Assembly: GCA_041392205.1 (NCBI GenBank)
Contig: JAWKMO010000008.1
Span: 84,512 to 148,511, forward strand
DNA: 64,000 nt
Source: Halomarinibacterium sp041392205
GTDB lineage: Bacteria; Bacteroidota; Bacteroidia; Flavobacteriales; Flavobacteriaceae
Direction: 5' to 3'
This document shows positions 54,858 through 62,553 of the stretch, one piece after another (position 1 is the first letter of the stretch; every line of letters starts with the position of its first letter). The translations under genes and the position numbers were made by a program. The notes below the pieces were generated by a model. The model was given only the letters and a program-made list of their open reading frames with translations. It did not search any database and was not told where the DNA came from.

Positions 54858-57338
54858 ATGAACCAAGAATTCGACCTTAATGAAGTTCATACAACCTTCG
54901 ATTTAAAAGGGTTTCTTTTTAAATTAATAAGCTATTGGCCCTTATTCCTTATTTCATTAGCGATTGCTTTTGGGATTGCTTATTACATTAATGTACGGAA
55001 GCTTCCCATTTACCAAATGGAAAATATGGTATCGATTAAGGATGACCAAAACCCCTTTTTTACTAGCAATACCAGTTTAACCTTTAATTGGGGGGGGACT
55101 ACCGATAAGGTAAATACGGCATTAATAACTTTGCGCTCCCGTAGCCATAATGAAAAAGTAGTAGAACGGCTAAAATATTATCTTACCTACAAGAGAGAAG
55201 GTAAGTATCAATTGGAAGATGCCTATAAACAAACCCCCTTCTTTTTTGAAGTAGATACCTCACAAGCTCAACTATTGAACCAACCTATAGAAATTGTTTT
55301 TAAAGATAGTGTTTCGTTTGAGTTAAAAACTGTTTTTGAGGAAAGCAGGAGCTATCCCATACAATTTTATAACCGTTCTAAAGAAATAAGCAGTACCCCA
55401 ATTGAAGCACATTCCTTTTCCAAAACGTTTCAAATTGGTCGAAAAATAGAGACTCCCTTTTTGCATGGTACGGTTTATAAAAACCCCGAAATTCAGGTTA
55501 TCCCAGGAAAATCTTACTATATTCAATTTATCAATTTTAATAATGCTGTAAGAAGATATTTAAACATCGATGTAAAGCCAGAGTCAACTAATTCATCCAT
55601 TTTACAACTTCGGCTTACAGGAACCAATAAAGCAAAATTGGTGGATTATTTAAATAGCTCTATCTCCGTTCTTTCAGAAGATATGTTAGATCGAAAAAAT
55701 CTCTTTGCCACCAAAACCATTCGTTTTATTGATAGTAGTTTGGCAGAAAAAGCAAAAGAACTAAAGGATACCGAAGATGAGCTTAATACCTTTAAAAATA
55801 AAAATGATATTTTTGATTTAGAAGCGGAAGGGCAACAAATCAATGCTAAACTTTCCAATCTAGATTTGGCAAAAGAGAATGTCAATAGGGAACTAAATTA
55901 TTACAGTACGCTCGAAAATTATCTAATTAACAGAACCGATTACAGGGATGTTCCTGCGCCCTCGGTAGCAGAAATTTCGGAAAGAAGTATTGTAGAAGGG
56001 GTTGCTCAAATTGTTGAAAAAGCCCAAGACCGAAGCAAACTCGAATATTCCTATAAAGAAGGATCTCCTATATTTAAGGATATCGATCGGCAAATAGATG
56101 CAATTAAGCGGGTTTTGCTAGAAAATATTACTTCCTCAAAAGGACTAAAAAACCAAGAATTAGCTCGTATTAACAATGATATTTATCGATTTGAATCGGA
56201 TATCCGTAAACTCCCCAAAAATCAACAGGAGCTACTAAAGATAGAAAGAAGGTACCAATTAAGTCAAGGAACCTACAACTTGTTTTTATCTAAAAGGAGT
56301 GAGGCTGGATTGGTAAAAGCAGCCAATGTAAGTGATGTATTAATCATAGACCCAGCTAAAGATACTGGAGGCGGAAGGGTAGGGCCCAATACCCAACTTA
56401 ACTATGTTATGGCTACCCTGTTTGGTTTTATGATTCCCTTTTTGTTTGTCTTTTTACTTAGTTTTTTCGATAATCGCATTCATACGGTAAAAGATATAGA
56501 GCGGCTTACCAAAATACCCATTTTAGGTGTTGTTGGAAAGTCAAGAATAGTGGGAAATTTAACAGTTATTGAAAAACCCAAGTCGGCCGTTTCAGAATCC
56601 TTTCGAGCCTTGCGTTCCAGTTTGCAATACATCTATAAAAAACAAGGTATAAAAGGAGCCAAAACTGTTTTAGTGACCTCTTCCATAAGTGGGGAAGGAA
56701 AAACCTTTTGCTCCATCAATATTGCTTCCGTATTTGCCTTAAGTGAAAAGCGCACCGTATTAGTAGGGCTGGATTTACGAAAACCCAAGATTTTTGGAGA
56801 CTTTAATGTAAACAATAACATTGGAGTAGTAAACTATCTTATTGAAGATGCTACCGAAGACGATATTATTCAAAAAACGGTTATCGATTCGTTAGATATT
56901 ATTACCGCAGGCCCAATTCCTCCTAATCCTTCAGAGTTATTGATGACAGAGCGTATGAAGCAGCTTATAGATAGCCTAAAATCTCGATACGACTATGTTG
57001 TGTTGGATTCTCCGCCTCTGGGTTTGGTGGCAGATTCTCTTGAACTTATCAAGTATGCCGATGCTACCATTTATATGGTTCGTCAAAATTATACCAAAAG
57101 AGGCATGTTTGCATTAATTAACGATAAATATAAATCGGGGGAAATTAAAAACATAAGTGTTGTCTTAAACTACTTTGAAGGCAAAGCAAAATATGGTTAT
57201 GGCTACGGTTATGGATATGGTTATGGATACGGTTACGGCTATGGTTATGGTCACGGGTATCATGAGGACGATATAAAACAACCTTTAAGGAAAAGAATTA
57301 CCCATTTTTTCCGAAGGCTTTTTAAAAGGCATCATTAA
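54858..57338 (+). CDS. Wzc-like polysaccharide co-polymerase and tyrosine autokinase
   Basis: 826 residues. A Wzz-type N-terminal helix (FKLISYWPLFLISLAIAFGI) and periplasmic coiled-coil region are followed by a second helix near 515-535 (LNYVMATLFGFMIPFLFVFL), then the BY-kinase domain: Walker A TSSISGEGKTFCSINIAS, Walker A' VLVGLDLRKPK, Walker B YDYVVLDSPPLGL. The C-terminal Tyr cluster is a strict Gly-Tyr run at residues 779-802, eleven Tyr in all, followed by a basic tail. In Wzc-type kinases Tyr-tail phosphorylation controls chain length and export. It directly follows the Wza-like gene. Confidence 0.92.
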   Translation: MNQEFDLNEVHTTFDLKGFLFKLISYWPLFLISLAIAFGIAYYINVRKLPIYQMENMVSIKDDQNPFFTSNTSLTFNWGGTTDKVNTALITLRSRSHNEKVVERLKYYLTYKREGKYQLEDAYKQTPFFFEVDTSQAQLLNQPIEIVFKDSVSFELKTVFEESRSYPIQFYNRSKEISSTPIEAHSFSKTFQIGRKIETPFLHGTVYKNPEIQVIPGKSYYIQFINFNNAVRRYLNIDVKPESTNSSILQLRLTGTNKAKLVDYLNSSISVLSEDMLDRKNLFATKTIRFIDSSLAEKAKELKDTEDELNTFKNKNDIFDLEAEGQQINAKLSNLDLAKENVNRELNYYSTLENYLINRTDYRDVPAPSVAEISERSIVEGVAQIVEKAQDRSKLEYSYKEGSPIFKDIDRQIDAIKRVLLENITSSKGLKNQELARINNDIYRFESDIRKLPKNQQELLKIERRYQLSQGTYNLFLSKRSEAGLVKAANVSDVLIIDPAKDTGGGRVGPNTQLNYVMATLFGFMIPFLFVFLLSFFDNRIHTVKDIERLTKIPILGVVGKSRIVGNLTVIEKPKSAVSESFRALRSSLQYIYKKQGIKGAKTVLVTSSISGEGKTFCSINIASVFALSEKRTVLVGLDLRKPKIFGDFNVNNNIGVVNYLIEDATEDDIIQKTVIDSLDIITAGPIPPNPSELLMTERMKQLIDSLKSRYDYVVLDSPPLGLVADSLELIKYADATIYMVRQNYTKRGMFALINDKYKSGEIKNISVVLNYFEGKAKYGYGYGYGYGYGYGYGYGYGHGYHEDDIKQPLRKRITHFFRRLFKRHH
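57192..57263 (+). repeat. in-frame Gly-Tyr hexanucleotide repeat in the kinase tail
   Basis: 24 codons alternating Tyr and Gly (with His twice near the end). The GGN/TAY codons vary, so the repeat is kept at the protein level rather than being a fresh slippage product. Confidence 0.85.
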
Positions 57339-57359
57339 TTAATTGGGTTGCAAACGGTT

Positions 57360-57947
57360 ATGCTTTCCCAAAATCAAAAACGACTTAAACGTGCCTTCGA
57401 TATATTACTTTCCTTAGGAATTTTGCCTTTTATTGGCATTCCACTTATCGTATTGTGGGCCTTAGCTACTATAAGTACAAAAAACAATGGATGGTTTGTT
57501 CAAACTAGAATTGGACAAGACGCCCTCCCTTTTTCCCTCTACAAGCTTCGTACTCTTACTGGCAAAGAACATAGGGATGTACATGCAATTTATGCTGCAG
57601 AAACCCGCTTTGGTAAATGGTTGCGAAAAACCAAGTTAGACGAACTCCCACAAGTGATTAATGTATTAAAAGGCGATATGAGTTGGGTAGGCCCTAGACC
57701 CGATATTCCAGGCTATGCCGATGCATTAGAGGGAGAGGATAGAGTGATTCTTTCAGTAAAACCAGGTATTACAGGCCCTGCTACTTTAAAGTATCGAAAC
57801 GAAGATCAACTACTTGCCCAACAAGAACATCCTTTGCAGTATAACGATAGGATAATTTGGCCGGATAAAGTAGCTATTAATAGCGAATATGTTCAACATT
57901 GGTCCTTTCAAAAGGATTTAGGATATTTGTGGAAGGTCTTTTTTTAA
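57360..57947 (+). CDS. initiating sugar-phosphate transferase (WcaJ/PglC type)
   Basis: 195 residues from ATG 57360; a TTG four codons earlier is possible. One N-terminal membrane helix (FDILLSLGILPFIGIPLIVL), then the catalytic domain with FVQTRIGQDALPFSLYKLRT, KTKLDELPQVINVLKGDMSW and VGPRPD. This short form transfers a sugar-1-phosphate to undecaprenyl phosphate, the first step of repeat-unit assembly. It lies 9-21 bp after the kinase gene, so probably the same operon. Confidence 0.88.
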   Translation: MLSQNQKRLKRAFDILLSLGILPFIGIPLIVLWALATISTKNNGWFVQTRIGQDALPFSLYKLRTLTGKEHRDVHAIYAAETRFGKWLRKTKLDELPQVINVLKGDMSWVGPRPDIPGYADALEGEDRVILSVKPGITGPATLKYRNEDQLLAQQEHPLQYNDRIIWPDKVAINSEYVQHWSFQKDLGYLWKVFF

Positions 57948-58209
57948 TAATAAATTCTATTTTACATAAGATCCTAACCGCAATTAACCCGAAGCAGATA
58001 TAAGGTAACTATTGGGAAACTTTATGTTGACTTTTTAACGTTATTTATTATATTAAATACGCTCTTCCCTTGAGCTAAAGGTAGGTGTCCCGACCAAAGT
58101 GTCGGGGCGGAGGGTTTGTTTTTAGAAATCAAACTTTTAACTGTTTTATTTTTTCAAACACCCCTGAACGTTTGAAGTCTACATAACTCTCTAAAATTTT
58201 AGAAATTAC
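57948..58209. other. intergenic region with a partial repeat unit
   Basis: Apart from the type-1 half unit (58061-58118) and a degenerate type-2 start (CAAACACCCCTGAACG from 58156), it is AT-rich and shows no gene. Confidence 0.6.
58061..58118 (+). repeat. palindromic repeat, type-1 half unit
   Basis: Pattern GCTC(C/T)TCCCTT-loop-AAG(G)(G/T)AGGTGT, a small hairpin CCCGAC-CAAAGT-GTCGGG, and GGAGGGTTTG at the end. It matches the halves ending at 58757, 61839 and 62419. Confidence 0.75.
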
Positions 58210-58578
58210 CTATTTAGTAGAAAAATTAGCAATAATTTCTTGTAAAACTGATGCTAAAAAGTCGAATACCATCTTGTTTTCAAATCTCAGTACAGAATAA
58301 CCTAATGTATTTAAATATTGAGTTCTTTTTAAATCGTATTCTGTAGCAGTTTCATTATTATGAACTTCACCATCTAATTCAATTATTAATTTTTCTGAGG
58401 CACAATAAAAATCAACAATATAATTGCTTATGCTGTGCTGTTTAGTAAACCTTCTGCCTTGTAGTTTTCTAGATTTTAAATGATTCCAAAGAAATGCTTC
58501 GGCAGGTGTAAGGTTTTTTCTTAACTCTTTACGAATTGGTTGTAATGTTTTACTTGTATGTACTTTATTGTTTCTCAC
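58210..58578 (-). CDS. DUF559 endonuclease-like protein, copy A
   Basis: 122 residues from GTG 58578. DUF559 signatures: LRKNLTPAEAFLWNHLKSRK, LQGRRFTKQHSISNYIVDFY and KLIIELDGEVHNN, with YLNTLGYSVLRFENKMVFDF. The fold belongs to the Vsr/very-short-patch-repair, PD-(D/E)XK-like group; the D in VDFYC and E/D in IELDGEVH are the likely metal ligands. It is about 70% identical to copy B. Both copies are minus-strand, embedded in the same repeat units and unrelated to polysaccharide synthesis, so they look like inserted elements. Confidence 0.85.
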   Translation of the reverse strand: MRNNKVHTSKTLQPIRKELRKNLTPAEAFLWNHLKSRKLQGRRFTKQHSISNYIVDFYCASEKLIIELDGEVHNNETATEYDLKRTQYLNTLGYSVLRFENKMVFDFLASVLQEIIANFSTK

Positions 58579-58608
58579 TTGTTAAAATTAATATTTCTTT
58601 TGGTTTTT

Positions 58609-58757
58609 CAAACTCCCCTAAACGCTGTGCGTTCTTTCCCCTCTTTATCTAAAGAGGGGAGCCAGTAGTGGATATATTAAAATTATTAATTAAACTCATA
58701 TGTGCTCCTCCCTTGAGTTAAAGGGAGGTGTCTTGACTTTTCAAGACGGAGGGTTTG
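58609..58757 (+). repeat. palindromic repeat unit with CAAACTCCC...GGAGGGTTTG ends
   Basis: Begins CAAACTCCCCTAAACGC, contains hairpins CCCCTCTTT-loop-AAAGAGGGG and CCTCCCTT-loop-AAGGGAGG, then CTTGAC-TTTT-CAAG(A), and ends GGAGGGTTTG. The ends are inverted copies of one another. Same build as units at 61693 and 62236. Confidence 0.8.
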
Positions 58758-58797
58758 CTTTTTATAGTCAAACTTCTTTAATACTAAAGTTTTTGTT

Positions 58798-58852
58798 CAA
58801 ACTTCCCTGAATGCTAGGCCGTTTTTACCTCTCTGTAACTAAAGAGGGGAGC
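58798..58852 (+). repeat. palindromic repeat, type-2 half unit
   Basis: CAAACTTCCCTGAATGC followed by a stem ACCTCTCTG-loop-AAAGAGGGGAGC. It lacks the type-1 half. Confidence 0.65.
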
Positions 58853-58916
58853 TTTGTGGGTTTCATTTAATACTTGATTAATTATAAGCTTGGTACTTTA
58901 TTTGTTATAAGCTACG

Positions 58917-58924
58917 TATCTTTG
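58917..58924 (+). promoter_or_regulatory. candidate -7 box (TATCTTTG)
   Basis: TAnnTTTG match 28 bp before the dehydrogenase ATG. A TTG lies 24 bp upstream. It suggests the polysaccharide genes after the insert have their own promoter. Confidence 0.45.
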
Positions 58925-58951
58925 TGCTTTAATTTGGATGTCATTTAACGA

Positions 58952-60235
58952 ATGAAAGAAAATCCCACCATTGCTATTATAGGACTAGGGTATGTTGGTT
59001 TGCCCCTAGCTGTTGCCTTTGCTGAAAAATATTCAGTGATAGGATTTGATATTAATGAAAAGCGGGTAGCCGAACTGCAACATGGGGAAGACAATACACT
59101 AGAAGTAGCAGATGTAGATTTACAGAGGGCGCTTAATGCTTCTCCCTATGGATTAACCGTTAGCAGCAACGCTGCAGACCTTGCCGTTGCTACTGTGTAT
59201 ATAGTTACCGTACCTACGCCTACCAATAAACATAATCAACCTGTATTAACTCCTCTTGAAAAGGCTAGCGAAACTATTGGGAAGGAATTAAAAGTAGGAG
59301 ATGTGGTAATTTATGAATCTACTGTATATCCTGGGGTTACTGAAGATATTTGTGTGCCCATTCTTGAAAAATTTTCAGGTTTACAATTTAACCAAGACTT
59401 TTTTGCAGGCTATTCGCCCGAGCGGATTAATCCGGGAGATAAAGAACATACGGTTACAAAAATATTAAAAGTAACTTCGGGTTCTACTCCCGAAGCGGCA
59501 AAATATGTGGATGATCTATATGCTTCGGTGATTACTGCAGGGACACATTTGGCACCGTCTATAAAAGTGGCTGAAGCCGCCAAAGTGATAGAAAATTCGC
59601 AACGCGACATTAATATTGCTTTTGTGAATGAATTGTCTAAAATCTTCCGCTTACTAGGCATTGATACCCAAGCAGTGTTAGAAGCCGCTGGCACAAAATG
59701 GAATTTTTTAAAATTTTCACCAGGCTTAGTAGGAGGGCATTGTATTGGGGTAGATCCTTATTATTTGGCACAAAAAGCGATGGAGGAGGGCTACAATCCT
59801 GAAATTATTTTAGCAGGACGCCGTATGAATGATGGTATGGGAAGCTATGTGGCTCACGAGGTTGTTAAACTCATGATTCAGAAAGATTGTAAAGTAAAAG
59901 GAGGCAAGGTGCTCATTTTAGGAATTACGTTTAAAGAAAATTGTCCCGATATACGTAATAGTAAAGTGATTGATGTGGTGGAAGAATTGGAACGATATAA
60001 CTTAAATGTGACCATACATGATCCTTGGGCCAATGCAGAGGAAGTGAAGCATGAATTTGGGAAATTAGTTGTGTCCCAAGTCTCTGAATTGCAAAATGAT
60101 TATGATGCAATCATCTTGGCGGTTGCCCATAAGGTATTTAAAAATATAGATGTTAAAAGATTTTCGGCTTCCAAAAGTGTGATATTTGATGTAAAAGCGT
60201 TTTTGGATTCTGCTATTATAGATGGAAGATTGTGA
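58952..60235 (+). CDS. nucleotide-sugar dehydrogenase (TviB/WecC type)
   Basis: 427 residues, full length. NAD site IIGLGYVGLPLAVAFAEKYS; substrate/catalytic blocks YIVTVPTPTNKHNQPVLTPL, VIYESTVYPGVTEDICVPIL and the catalytic Cys in GLVGGHCIGVDPYY; C-terminal KVLILGITFKENCPDIRNSK. It oxidises UDP-N-acetyl-hexosamine C6 to the uronic acid; the NKHNQPVLTPL stretch favours the TviB-like UDP-GlcNAc group. With the 4-epimerase downstream it would give UDP-GalNAcA for the surface polysaccharide. Confidence 0.9.
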   Translation: MKENPTIAIIGLGYVGLPLAVAFAEKYSVIGFDINEKRVAELQHGEDNTLEVADVDLQRALNASPYGLTVSSNAADLAVATVYIVTVPTPTNKHNQPVLTPLEKASETIGKELKVGDVVIYESTVYPGVTEDICVPILEKFSGLQFNQDFFAGYSPERINPGDKEHTVTKILKVTSGSTPEAAKYVDDLYASVITAGTHLAPSIKVAEAAKVIENSQRDINIAFVNELSKIFRLLGIDTQAVLEAAGTKWNFLKFSPGLVGGHCIGVDPYYLAQKAMEEGYNPEIILAGRRMNDGMGSYVAHEVVKLMIQKDCKVKGGKVLILGITFKENCPDIRNSKVIDVVEELERYNLNVTIHDPWANAEEVKHEFGKLVVSQVSELQNDYDAIILAVAHKVFKNIDVKRFSASKSVIFDVKAFLDSAIIDGRL

Positions 60236-60298
60236 GTTGTCTGTTGTCTTTTGTCGGTTGTCGGTTGTCGGTTGTCTGTTGTCGGTTGCCTGTTGTCT
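60236..60298 (+). repeat. nine tandem heptamers (GTTGTCG/T)
   Basis: A strict period-7 array beginning at the first base after the dehydrogenase stop codon: units GTTGTCT, GTTGTCT, TTTGTCG, GTTGTCG, GTTGTCG, GTTGTCT, GTTGTCG, GTTGCCT, GTTGTCT. Confidence 0.9.
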
Positions 60299-60318
60299 GC
60301 TGAAAATTAAAGTTGATT

Positions 60319-60682
60319 GTGAAATCATATAAAGACTTAGATATTTTATAATTTAGCATTTCAGCTTTCCATTGATGTGCATCAATTGAGTTTGAAACTG
60401 CCTAATTATGAGTTATATGAGCAAGGAAGTCAGGTTAAAAGATCGTCGCAGAGTATTAAAGATAATATTGTTGAAGGATATGGAAGAAGGCAATATAAAC
60501 AAGACTTTATTAGATTTTTGATTTATGCTCATAGCTCATTATTAGAGTGTATATCACAATTGGAAATGATTAACAAACTTTACGATTTAGAATCTTCACA
60601 AGAATTGATCGAAAAGTATGATAACCTAGGAGCTAAGATTTTTAAATTTATTAAGTATGTTGAAAATAATTGGAGAGTCTAA
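60319..60682 (+). CDS. four-helix-bundle protein (S23 / 23S-rRNA-intervening-sequence type), one frameshift
   Basis: The family N-terminus is readable as GTG 60319: VKSYKDLDI, then after removing one T from the T run at 60345-60348, YNLAFQLSIDVHQLSLKLPN. The open part continues NYELYEQGSQVKRSSQSIKD, NIVEGYGRRQYKQDFIRFLI and AHSSLLECISQLEMI. About 120 residues, full length. S23-type proteins form four-helix bundles related to DGR accessory protein Avd; their role is unknown. The gene is flanked by heptamer arrays in opposite orientation and sits between two polysaccharide genes, so it looks inserted. Confidence 0.8.
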
Positions 60683-60685
60683 ATA

Positions 60686-60712
60686 CTGACAACCAACAAC
60701 TGACAACCGAAA
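60686..60712 (-). repeat. inverted heptamer array downstream of the four-helix gene
   Basis: CTGAC, AACCAAC, AACTGAC, AACCGAA: period 7 and, on the minus strand, the same GGTTGTC/GTTGTCA core as the left array. About three and a half units, ending 6 bp before the epimerase ATG. Confidence 0.75.
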
Positions 60713-60718
60713 TCTAAA

Positions 60719-61705
60719 ATGTACAAAACACCATACCATACCGAAGATTTATCTAATTATTCCTTTTTAGTAACAGGAGGGGCAGGCTTTATTGGCGCAA
60801 ACTTGGCAGAATATTTATTGAAATTTGGTGCTAAGAAAGTACGCGTATTAGATAATCTTGCTACGGGACATAAGGAAAACCTTTCCGAATTTGTAAATCA
60901 CCCTGCTTTTGAATTTATGGAAGGGGATATTCGTGATTTAGAAACCTGTAAAAAAGCGATGGAAGGGATAGATTATGTATCGCATCAGGCCGCTTTGGGT
61001 AGTGTGCCACGCTCGATTAATGATCCTATTACTTCCAATGAAGTAAATGTTACTGGGTTTTTGAATATGTTGGTAGCGCAAAAAGAAACTCCTTCTTTGA
61101 AACGAATGGTGTATGCGGCTTCCAGTTCTACCTATGGAGATAGTAAAAGTTTGCCCAAAGTAGAAGGAACTATTGGGAAACCTTTATCCCCCTATGCCGT
61201 AACCAAATTGGTAAATGAATTGTATGCCGATGTGTTTTTTAAAACCTACGGAACTGAATCTATTGGATTGCGTTATTTTAATGTTTTTGGCCCTAAACAA
61301 AGCCCTAAAGGTGCCTACGCTGCGGTTATTCCCTTATTTATGCAGGCTTTAAAAGACGATACTCCTCCTACCATTAATGGAAACGGTGAGCAAACTCGTG
61401 ATTTTACCTTTGTAGAAAATGCAGTTCAGGCCAACATAAGAGCATTTTTTGCACCAGATGCTGCGGTGAACGAAGTGTTTAATATAGCCTATGGAGAACG
61501 CATTAGTTTAAATATTCTTTGGGAATCTTTAAAAACCACTTCTGGGAAAAAATTAGATGCCTTGTATGGTCCACCAAGAAAAGGGGATGTTCAAGATTCC
61601 TTGGCCAATATTACAAAAGCCAATACATTATTAGGATATGCGCCTAAGTTTTCGGTTCAGGAGGGTTTAAAGAAAACTTGGGATTCCTTTATCAAACTCC
61701 CCTGA
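60719..61705 (+). CDS. UDP-N-acetylhexosamine 4-epimerase (TviC/WbpP type)
   Basis: 328 residues, extended SDR. NAD site FLVTGGAGFIGANLAEYLLK; catalytic ASSSTYG and YAVTK. The NDPITSNEVNVTGFLNMLVA and YFNVFGPKQSPKGAYAAVIP stretches fit the GlcNAc/GalNAc epimerase subgroup. The last three residues and stop (KLP, TGA) are encoded by the start of the repeat unit at 61693, so the insertion appears to have replaced the original end of the gene. Confidence 0.87.
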   Translation: MYKTPYHTEDLSNYSFLVTGGAGFIGANLAEYLLKFGAKKVRVLDNLATGHKENLSEFVNHPAFEFMEGDIRDLETCKKAMEGIDYVSHQAALGSVPRSINDPITSNEVNVTGFLNMLVAQKETPSLKRMVYAASSSTYGDSKSLPKVEGTIGKPLSPYAVTKLVNELYADVFFKTYGTESIGLRYFNVFGPKQSPKGAYAAVIPLFMQALKDDTPPTINGNGEQTRDFTFVENAVQANIRAFFAPDAAVNEVFNIAYGERISLNILWESLKTTSGKKLDALYGPPRKGDVQDSLANITKANTLLGYAPKFSVQEGLKKTWDSFIKLP

Positions 61706-61839
61706 ATGCTCACGCATTCTTTCCCCTCTTAAACTTAAGAGGGAAGCCAGTTGTGGCTTTTGTTATGGTAATTAGTTAAAAAAAAGCTCCTCTCTTTTAG
61801 CAAAGGGAGGTGTCTTGACTCGTCAAGACGGAGGGTTTG
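61693..61839 (+). repeat. palindromic repeat unit, overlaps two gene ends
   Basis: Starts CAAACTCCCCTGAATGC, inner hairpins CCCCTCTTAA-loop-TTAAGAGGG and CCTC(T)CTTT-loop-AAAGGGAGG, then CTTGAC-TCG-TCAAG, ending GGAGGGTTTG. It contributes the epimerase stop and, on the other strand, the last codons and stop of DUF559 copy B. Confidence 0.85.
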
Positions 61840-62203
61840 CATTATTAAAATTTTCTGTAATTTCCTTTAGGACGGAAGGTAATAATTCAAATACCATTTT
61901 GTTTTCAAAGCGGATTACCGTATATCCTAAAGAATTTAAAAATTGTGTTCTTTTTAAGTCATATTCCTGCGCTGATGGATTGTAGTGTACTTCCCCATCT
62001 AACTCAATAATTAAGCATTCTTGTGCACAATAAAAATCCACAATATAGTTACCCATACTATGTTGTTTTGTAAACCTTCTTCCTTGAAGTTTTCTGGCCT
62101 TGAGTTGCTCCCACAGGAAAGCTTCTGCCGGAGTGAGATTGTGCCTTAATTTTTTGCGAAGTTGTTTTAGTTCTTTTTTGGTATGTATTTGTTTGTCTCC
62201 CAT
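61823..62203 (-). CDS. DUF559 endonuclease-like protein, copy B
   Basis: 126 residues, ATG start. LRHNLTPAEAFLWEQLKARK, LQGRRFTKQHSMGNYIVDFY and LIIELDGEVHYN are the DUF559 signatures. The C-terminal NANPPS and stop come from the neighbouring repeat unit. It is flanked on both sides by full repeat units in the same orientation (61693-61839 and 62236-62419). About 70% identical to copy A, too different for a very recent duplication. Confidence 0.87.
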   Translation of the reverse strand: MGDKQIHTKKELKQLRKKLRHNLTPAEAFLWEQLKARKLQGRRFTKQHSMGNYIVDFYCAQECLIIELDGEVHYNPSAQEYDLKRTQFLNSLGYTVIRFENKMVFELLPSVLKEITENFNNANPPS

Positions 62204-62553
62204 TTTATAAAAATAATAATTTTATGTTTTTGTTTCAAACTCCCCTGAATGCTGGCGCATTCTTTCCCCTCTTAGGCTTAAGAGGGGAGCTTTTTTTGTG
62301 GAGGGTTTTGTATTTCTGAAAGGTTTGGTGTTAGCACTTATTTCTATATGCATTTCTACAGGCTCCTCCCTTTTAGCAAAGGGAGGTGGCCCGACCATAG
62401 TGTCGGGACGGAGGGTTTGTATATAAAACTCCCTAACCCCTATTCACTACTCACTGCTATTTAATAACCCGTTTATAAATTCTTTTTTTTCTAAAGCCTC
62501 AAGGTTTTATACTTCTCAAGAATTAGTATCTTGCCATATCATAAAAACCTACT
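62204..62553. other. 350-bp intergenic region before the ABC exporter
   Basis: Mostly the repeat unit 62236-62419. The remaining 130 bp are AT-rich. TATCTTG at about 62527 resembles a -7 box one base short. Confidence 0.6.
62236..62419 (+). repeat. palindromic repeat unit upstream of DUF559 copy B
   Basis: Starts CAAACTCCCCTGAATGC, hairpins GAATGC-TGG-CGCATTC, CCCCTCTTA-loop-TAAGAGGGG and CCTCCCTTT-loop-AAAGGGAGG, then CCCGAC-CATAGT-GTCGGG, ending GGAGGGTTTG. The middle is about 35 bp longer than in the other full units. Confidence 0.85.

Larger units (their letters stand above)
58579..58951. other. repeat-filled intergenic region upstream of the dehydrogenase gene
   Basis: Holds one full repeat unit (58609-58757), one type-2 half unit (58798-58852) and the promoter box at 58917. 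No other gene was seen. Confidence 0.7.

Noticed and set aside
60236..60298. CRISPR-like array
   Set aside because: The repeat is only 7 bp with no spacers. It is a simple tandem heptamer.
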